Source: an uncultured Treponema sp. (lineage in GTDB: Bacteria > Spirochaetota > Spirochaetia > Treponematales > Treponemataceae). Taken from it: DNA of 25,850 nt. The notes below the pieces were generated by a model that was not told the origin of the DNA, made no database searches, and saw nothing but the letters and a program-made list of their open reading frames with translations. The stretch is taken from NCBI GenBank assembly GCA_905372265.1, contig CAJPOL010000019.1:1-25850 (forward strand), read 5' to 3'. Shown one piece after another: positions 21,980 through 25,850 of this stretch. A program made the translations under genes and the position numbers. Each line of letters starts with the position of its first letter. Position 1 is the stretch's first letter.

Positions 21980-22360
21980 ATGAAAAAAATTATTGCAACC
22001 GATAAAGCGCCTGCCGCTATCGGACCGTATTCTCAAGGGGCTGCCGCAAACGGCTTTATTTTTACATCAGGCCAGCTGGCAATCGATCCTAAAACCGGCG
22101 ACTTTGTGCCCGGCGGTATTGCAGAGCAAACCCGTCAGTCGCTGCTTAACTTGAAAGCAGTTTTGGAAGCAGGCGGCAGCAGTCTGTCCAAGGTATTGAA
22201 AACAACTGTCTTTTTAAGCGATATGAATAACTTTGCCGAGATGAACAAGGTGTACAGCGAAATTTTCGGCGCTGAAGAACATCCGGGACGCTCCGCTGTA
22301 GAGGTAGCCCGCTTGCCGAAAGACGGATTGATTGAAATTGAAGCCATTGCTCTTGCATAA
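21980..22360 (+). CDS. ridA: RidA family enamine/imine deaminase
   Basis: A small trimeric cytoplasmic protein that hydrolyses reactive enamine/imine products such as 2-aminoacrylate from PLP enzymes. The 126 residues fit the family (about 125-130). Motifs: PAAIGPYSQGAAANGFIFTSGQLAIDP at the N-terminus, NLKAVLEAGGSSLSKVLKTTVFLSDMNNFAEMN in the middle, and HPGRSAVEVARLPKDGLIEIEAIA at the end. The catalytic Arg in PGRSAVEVARLP and the final Glu are kept, placing it in the true RidA subfamily. GAGGAG precedes the ATG by about seven bases. It is separated from eno by structured non-coding sequence. Confidence 0.96.
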   Translation: MKKIIATDKAPAAIGPYSQGAAANGFIFTSGQLAIDPKTGDFVPGGIAEQTRQSLLNLKAVLEAGGSSLSKVLKTTVFLSDMNNFAEMNKVYSEIFGAEEHPGRSAVEVARLPKDGLIEIEAIALA

Positions 22361-22364
22361 ATCG

Positions 22365-23516
22365 ATGGTTATGCCGCTGCTTTTTGCAGCGGCGCTCCCT
22401 CTGTTTTTTGCTTGTACAAATAAAAATCAATCAAACGCGCTGCCTGTCCGGCAGGATGCTGAGATGGAACATGTGCGGCGCATCAGCCGCTGGCAGTATT
22501 TTCAGACAAATGCCGACGGTTCCGTAGTACTGAAGCCCGCAGCGGCGGTAACGGAGATACCGGCAGTAGCATTCCGCCCATGGACTGAGGCTGTCCGTGT
22601 GGCGGATAGCTGTATCGTGCATGCGCCGCTTTTCCTTATCAATAAGTGCGGCTTGTATTCCCTTGACGAACTGAAATCGGAGAGACAGCTGCCTGTCCGC
22701 CATGACCTTTTCAAGCGCACTACTGCGGGAACCGTTTACTGTATCGGTACCCAGTATTTTATCCGTATATATCAAAATTCCGTTTTTTTGCCGGACAGCA
22801 GCGCTGATAATGAACATTTCCTTTTACGCGCCGATACCAACGCCGGTTTTTATATGCCTGCTGCGGTAGTGCGCCGTTTACAGCTCCCCGCAACAGCTCA
22901 ATGTAAAATACTGGATTATGCAAACGGAAACTGGTACGCAAGTTTTAAGGCCGACAGCGGCGCCGGTATTTCATTTTTTTATGTAAAATGTAAAGATTTT
23001 TCCGGCTTTACTAGAGATGACGCTTTCATGCATATAGAGCATATCTCAGCGGAAGACTTTCGAGCCGCTTGTGAACCGGTCAGTTACCGTTCCATGCCGC
23101 AGATTTTAAAAGAACTCGCGGATACTATTGAAAATCAATCCGCTTTGTACATACGGGTATTCACAAAAGATCAAACGCACGGCGCTGTGTTCTTAAAACC
23201 GGCAGCGATCCGAAACGGCACAGCCGATTCGGATAGTATCAGCGAGGGGTATACCCTTGAAGGGCATGCGCTCTATTATATGCGGGAGGGAGACAAGCAT
23301 ACGGCAGCAATTTTGTTACCGGACGGAACACTTGCCTTTAATACGAGTGAGCTCGGTACTCATACAATCCGGCTGCCGGCGCTGCCCCGGAACGGTAAAT
23401 ACACATCGTTTTTTCTTTCCGATACGCAGATAACCGCTGCATGGGAAGAAAGCACATTCTATCAGGTTGGGCGAAGCGGTTTCTTTACTGCACGTCTTGA
23501 TGAACTGCTGCGGTAG
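22365..23516 (+). CDS. putative treponemal lipoprotein of unknown function
   Basis: About 383 residues with a hydrophobic N-terminus ending in FFACTNKNQ, a lipobox-like site, so probably membrane-anchored. The rest is strand-rich with repeated aromatic/Gly segments (GTVYCIGTQYFIRIYQNSVFL, GNWYASFKADSGAGISFFYV, GKYTSFFLSDTQITAAWEESTFYQVGRSGFFTA), suggestive of a beta-propeller or beta-sandwich, but I do not recognise a family. The start is uncertain. ATG 22365 lies 4 bases after ridA but gives no basic residue before the hydrophobic stretch. A TTG at 22332 inside ridA would supply the basic front KLKPLLLHKS expected of a signal peptide. It is probably in the ridA transcript. The 220 bases after it hold no gene that I can support. 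Confidence 0.6.
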   Translation: MVMPLLFAAALPLFFACTNKNQSNALPVRQDAEMEHVRRISRWQYFQTNADGSVVLKPAAAVTEIPAVAFRPWTEAVRVADSCIVHAPLFLINKCGLYSLDELKSERQLPVRHDLFKRTTAGTVYCIGTQYFIRIYQNSVFLPDSSADNEHFLLRADTNAGFYMPAAVVRRLQLPATAQCKILDYANGNWYASFKADSGAGISFFYVKCKDFSGFTRDDAFMHIEHISAEDFRAACEPVSYRSMPQILKELADTIENQSALYIRVFTKDQTHGAVFLKPAAIRNGTADSDSISEGYTLEGHALYYMREGDKHTAAILLPDGTLAFNTSELGTHTIRLPALPRNGKYTSFFLSDTQITAAWEESTFYQVGRSGFFTARLDELLR

Positions 23517-23700
23517 CGCCGGTTACCGATATCGCAATGGTCATGGAGACGTGTAAACGGCCGTGATGGTGATGACAGCTACGGTAGTCAGAGCATATTT
23601 ATATACTTCATTTAAAAAAGAATGAAACATATTTTATTCGTGCGGGGTATATTGATTATGCGTTACATCCGCGGCGTCATTCTACCATTTACTTAACCTG

Positions 23701-23719
23701 TATTGCCGCAAAGGCAATA
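23701..23719. terminator. short hairpin between the lipoprotein and nitrilase genes
   Basis: TATTGCC-GCAAA-GGCAATA, a 7-bp stem, in the 220-base gap between the convergent genes. There is no T run on either side, so it may be a weak or factor-assisted terminator. The rest of 23517-23737 shows nothing recognisable. Confidence 0.3.
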
Positions 23720-23737
23720 TCAGCGTTGAAGCGGGTG

Positions 23738-24625
23738 TTAATTTGCTGATTTTCTATAATCGTTACGGATAAACGGCGCTTGTTTCTCTTCCGATAATAA
23801 AATCTTATATTTTGCCGGCTGCCGGTATGCGTTACCATGAACTTCTCTACTTCTATATGTTCTTAATTTCTCCATATCAAAAGTTGCGATATATATTCCT
23901 TCTTCCTCCCCGGCTTCTATTATTAATGTATCTCGCGAATATGGTTCACCAATGTTATAGGCAATACTGTCAAATGCTGTAGAATGACCATTACAATCAG
24001 GTTTTCCTTTTGGATAATTAACAGTTGCAATGCCAACCATATTTTCAAATGCTCTTGCTCTTAATTGTGAAATTCTATTAATTTCCATTGGACATGCATT
24101 CGGTACAAGTATTATTTCTGCACCTTTGAGCATGAGTATTCGTGCACTCTCAGGAAATTCTCTATCATAACAAATCATTGAACCTATTTTTACACAACCA
24201 TGCTCTGTATCTAATTCAGATACATAAAAATCATTACCGGGCATTAAATCTTTTTCATATCCAAAAGTACATATATGTACTTTTGCATAGGTATATAGTT
24301 CTTTGCCAAATCTATCAAACAGACAGATACTGTTTCTTGGTAATGGATCATACTTTTCAAGAAAGGTTATACCGATAGCCATTTGTAATTCTTTCGCTAA
24401 ACCTGAGAATGAACGTATAAACGTATCATTTTTACTAATTGCTTTACTCTTTAATTCATTTACAGATTCAGGTATTTCGTAACCGATACTCCACATTTCA
24501 GGAAATAATGCTATATCTGCCCCCATGTTTTTTGCCTTGCGGCAAGCTGCTATACCGATATGCATATTTTCAACAAGAGATTTTCCCGGCGTTAATTGTA
24601 GTAAAGCTATTATAATTTTGCTCAA
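23738..24625 (-). CDS. carbon-nitrogen hydrolase (nitrilase superfamily)
   Basis: Amidase-type enzyme of 295 residues with the full catalytic triad: Glu43 in LFPEMW, Lys115 in YAKVHIC and Cys152 in MICYDREFPESARILMLKGAEIILVP. The motif order and spacing are normal for the superfamily. The set includes omega-amidases, N-carbamoylputrescine hydrolases and aliphatic amidases, and sequence alone does not choose between them. The TTG start at 24625 is set by AAGGAG seven bases upstream; in-frame ATGs further up (24679, 24661) lie before that site. The gene is much richer in A+T than the rest of the window, with A/T-ending codons, which suggests acquisition from a low-G+C source. Confidence 0.88.
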   Translation of the reverse strand: MSKIIIALLQLTPGKSLVENMHIGIAACRKAKNMGADIALFPEMWSIGYEIPESVNELKSKAISKNDTFIRSFSGLAKELQMAIGITFLEKYDPLPRNSICLFDRFGKELYTYAKVHICTFGYEKDLMPGNDFYVSELDTEHGCVKIGSMICYDREFPESARILMLKGAEIILVPNACPMEINRISQLRARAFENMVGIATVNYPKGKPDCNGHSTAFDSIAYNIGEPYSRDTLIIEAGEEEGIYIATFDMEKLRTYRSREVHGNAYRQPAKYKILLSEEKQAPFIRNDYRKSAN

Positions 24626-24632
24626 TTGCGTA

Positions 24633-24638
24633 CTCCTT
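24633..24638 (-). promoter_or_regulatory. ribosome-binding site that fixes the TTG start of the nitrilase gene
   Basis: On the minus strand AAGGAG is seven bases before TTG at 24625. The product then begins SKIIIALLQLTP, the usual start of the first nitrilase-fold strand. Confidence 0.7.
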
Positions 24639-24727
24639 ATTGTATTAATCTTCTCAAACATTGGTCTAAACCGCAACACGGCTTGTCCGCAATGTCGGCT
24701 TTGGAAACGGTATTATGTGTTTTTCAA

Positions 24728-25738
24728 TTACATTGAATCAGCTTTTTTCTGATGTTCTTCCATAATCGGATCCCAATAATTACGATATTCCTGTTCGTAT
24801 TGTGTATTTTTTGCAGAAATCCCATATGTGATCAGTTTTGAAATTAGACGGTCTCTTAATTCAAAAAGACTTTGTGTTTCTTTCCAATAGCTAAAAAAAG
24901 ATGTGCTGACTCCTTTTATTATGTTTACCGGTAAATTATCATCCGAATATGCAATTTTATATACTAAAGGCATTTTAACTACATCTGAATAATGCCAATG
25001 ATGTCTATGTACAAAAGGCTTGTTTAAATATCGTTTGCCGTTAATATAACATTGAGACTCATCAATAGGCACAATTTCCAAAATTTCTATTTCATCAATT
25101 GATTTCGGAATATACCAATGAATTTCTACCTGATGATTATTCAACACTTTCCATGTGCTTTGGTTGTCGTCATCATCATAGTTTTGGAAAAACCAAGCTT
25201 TATCGGAATCAACAATTTCTTTTGCCTTTAAATCGAGGTTTCTTGATCTTGAATAGGTGTAGGTATACTTTGTGTAAAAATTAAAGTGATTATCTTCTCT
25301 ATAACCTTCACCGGAATATGTGTTCTTATCCGGAAGAGACCAGTTTCCGCATTTTAAATATTCTTTTAATTGGTTTGCCGTTTTCGGTTTAATAAATTCA
25401 GGCTGAAAATGCGATAAGTAACCGCCGAACACCCAACCGTATTCAGCTTTATCGTCTTTCCATTCATAAGGCGGAATTAAAATTTCAACCCATGGAGCTG
25501 TAATTTCGTCGATTGTTTCTTCTTTCCCGACAGCAATAATTTTTACAGGTAATCTGTGCGGCAATCCGCAAAGGCGATTTGATTTTAAAGACGGATAGCC
25601 TCTCACTTTTAATCCTTCTTCGGAATTAATATACATTGTATCAATCACTGTGCCGTTTTCATAAAAATTATTTCTGTCCGCAAAAACCGATGTAATTGTT
25701 AAAATCGATACTAATAAAGTTAAAAAAATCTTTTTCAT
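24728..25738 (-). CDS. exported SH3-domain protein
   Basis: 336 residues. The signal peptide MKKIFLTLLVSILTITSVFA is cleaved before Asp21. A bacterial SH3-like domain follows at about 30-110: TVIDTMYINSEEGLKVRGYPSLKSNRL, LPVKIIAVGKEETID, PWVEILIPP and YGWVFGGYLS. The remaining ~220 residues are rich in Tyr, Trp, Asn and Lys (FNFYTKYTYTYSRSRN, NYDDDDNQSTWKVLNN) and belong to no family I know. Such proteins are common and often multi-copy in Treponema; SH3b domains usually bind wall or surface ligands. GGAG stands seven bases before the ATG. Low G+C like the neighbouring nitrilase gene, from which it is separated by about 100 bases. It ends in EEHQKKADSM. Confidence 0.75.
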   Translation of the reverse strand: MKKIFLTLLVSILTITSVFADRNNFYENGTVIDTMYINSEEGLKVRGYPSLKSNRLCGLPHRLPVKIIAVGKEETIDEITAPWVEILIPPYEWKDDKAEYGWVFGGYLSHFQPEFIKPKTANQLKEYLKCGNWSLPDKNTYSGEGYREDNHFNFYTKYTYTYSRSRNLDLKAKEIVDSDKAWFFQNYDDDDNQSTWKVLNNHQVEIHWYIPKSIDEIEILEIVPIDESQCYINGKRYLNKPFVHRHHWHYSDVVKMPLVYKIAYSDDNLPVNIIKGVSTSFFSYWKETQSLFELRDRLISKLITYGISAKNTQYEQEYRNYWDPIMEEHQKKADSM

Positions 25739-25753
25739 ATTTTTTCTCCAAAA

Positions 25754-25766
25754 TTACACCGTGTAA
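25754..25766. promoter_or_regulatory. palindrome upstream of the SH3-protein gene, possible operator
   Basis: TTACAC-C-GTGTAA is a perfect 6+6 dyad beginning 16 bases before the ATG, just upstream of the GGAG site. A neighbouring GTGTAATGTACAC (25761-25773) extends the symmetry. A transcription factor site or a small hairpin are both possible. Confidence 0.35.
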
Positions 25767-25783
25767 TGTACACATACTACCGT

Positions 25784-25843
25784 TTAACCTGCATAGGTCT
25801 TCTTTTTAGCTTTTATCAAAAAATCAATTACGCTTTTGTCCAT
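25784..25843 (-). pseudogene. N-terminal stub of a DUF5680-like gene
   Basis: ATG at 25843 opens MDKSVIDFLIKAKKKTYAG and then TAA. The segment FLIxAKKxTYAG is, from memory, the conserved beginning of DUF5680 proteins (about 130-160 residues), so the gene appears cut after codon 19. Any ribosome-binding site lies at or beyond the window edge. It sits next to the SH3-protein gene in the A+T-rich block. Nineteen codons are thin evidence. Confidence 0.45.
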
Positions 25844-25850
25844 TTTATTC

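Noticed and set aside
1..25850. CRISPR arrays, prophage genes, intact insertion sequences, rRNA genes
   Set aside because: No regularly spaced repeats, no phage structural genes, no transposase beyond the Rpn fragments, and no rRNA-like stretch were seen on either strand.

Overview
The window looks like chromosomal DNA from a host-associated Treponema. Many proteins have a spirochaete character: a MurE with a non-DAP substrate motif, a divergent MraY, a PotC permease, an SH3-domain exported protein, an OmpA-domain protein with a long N-terminal part, and Rpn-family remnants. Most of it has medium G+C. The last ~2.1 kb is visibly A+T-richer. I would guess an oral treponeme of the T. vincentii/T. 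medium type; that is inference from gene content, not a database match.

Layout. (1) 1-673: a scar of Rpn-type nuclease/transposase genes, with a C-terminal tail, an inverted repeat built on CCGCAGAG/CTCTGCGG words, then an N-terminal stub. (2) 676-4993, plus strand: murE, an orphan spermidine/putrescine-type permease (potC) with an unusual N-terminal extension, a probable lipoprotein and a YfcE-like phosphoesterase. (3) 9637-5027, minus strand: a tight run nagA-nagB-AI-2E-family transporter-DAHP synthase-rnhA joined by 1-10 base gaps or overlaps. (4) 9758-12534, plus: tldD-tldE pair. (5) 13643-12636, minus: tRNA-Leu(UAA) and an RlpA/SPOR protein. (6) tatD (plus, TTG start), convergent with murG-cvpA (minus). 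(7) Divergent from murG: mraY-tcdA (plus). (8) OmpA-domain protein and a UPF0158-GNAT fusion (minus). (9) eno, ridA and a lipoprotein (plus). (10) The A+T-rich end (minus): a nitrilase-superfamily enzyme, an SH3-domain protein and a 19-codon stub of a DUF5680-like gene.

Cell-envelope functions recur: murE, mraY, murG, rlpA, the OmpA-domain protein, and nagA/nagB for amino-sugar recovery. The Mur genes are not in one dcw cluster. The most interesting signal is regulatory. murE, mraY and murG each have a -35/-10 pair with exactly 17 bp spacing and the same -10 (TATACT), placed only 6-8 bases before the ATG. None of the three has a convincing ribosome-binding site, so leaderless or nearly leaderless mRNAs are predicted for three steps of peptidoglycan precursor synthesis. 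No CRISPR array, intact insertion sequence, prophage or complete novel defence system is visible.
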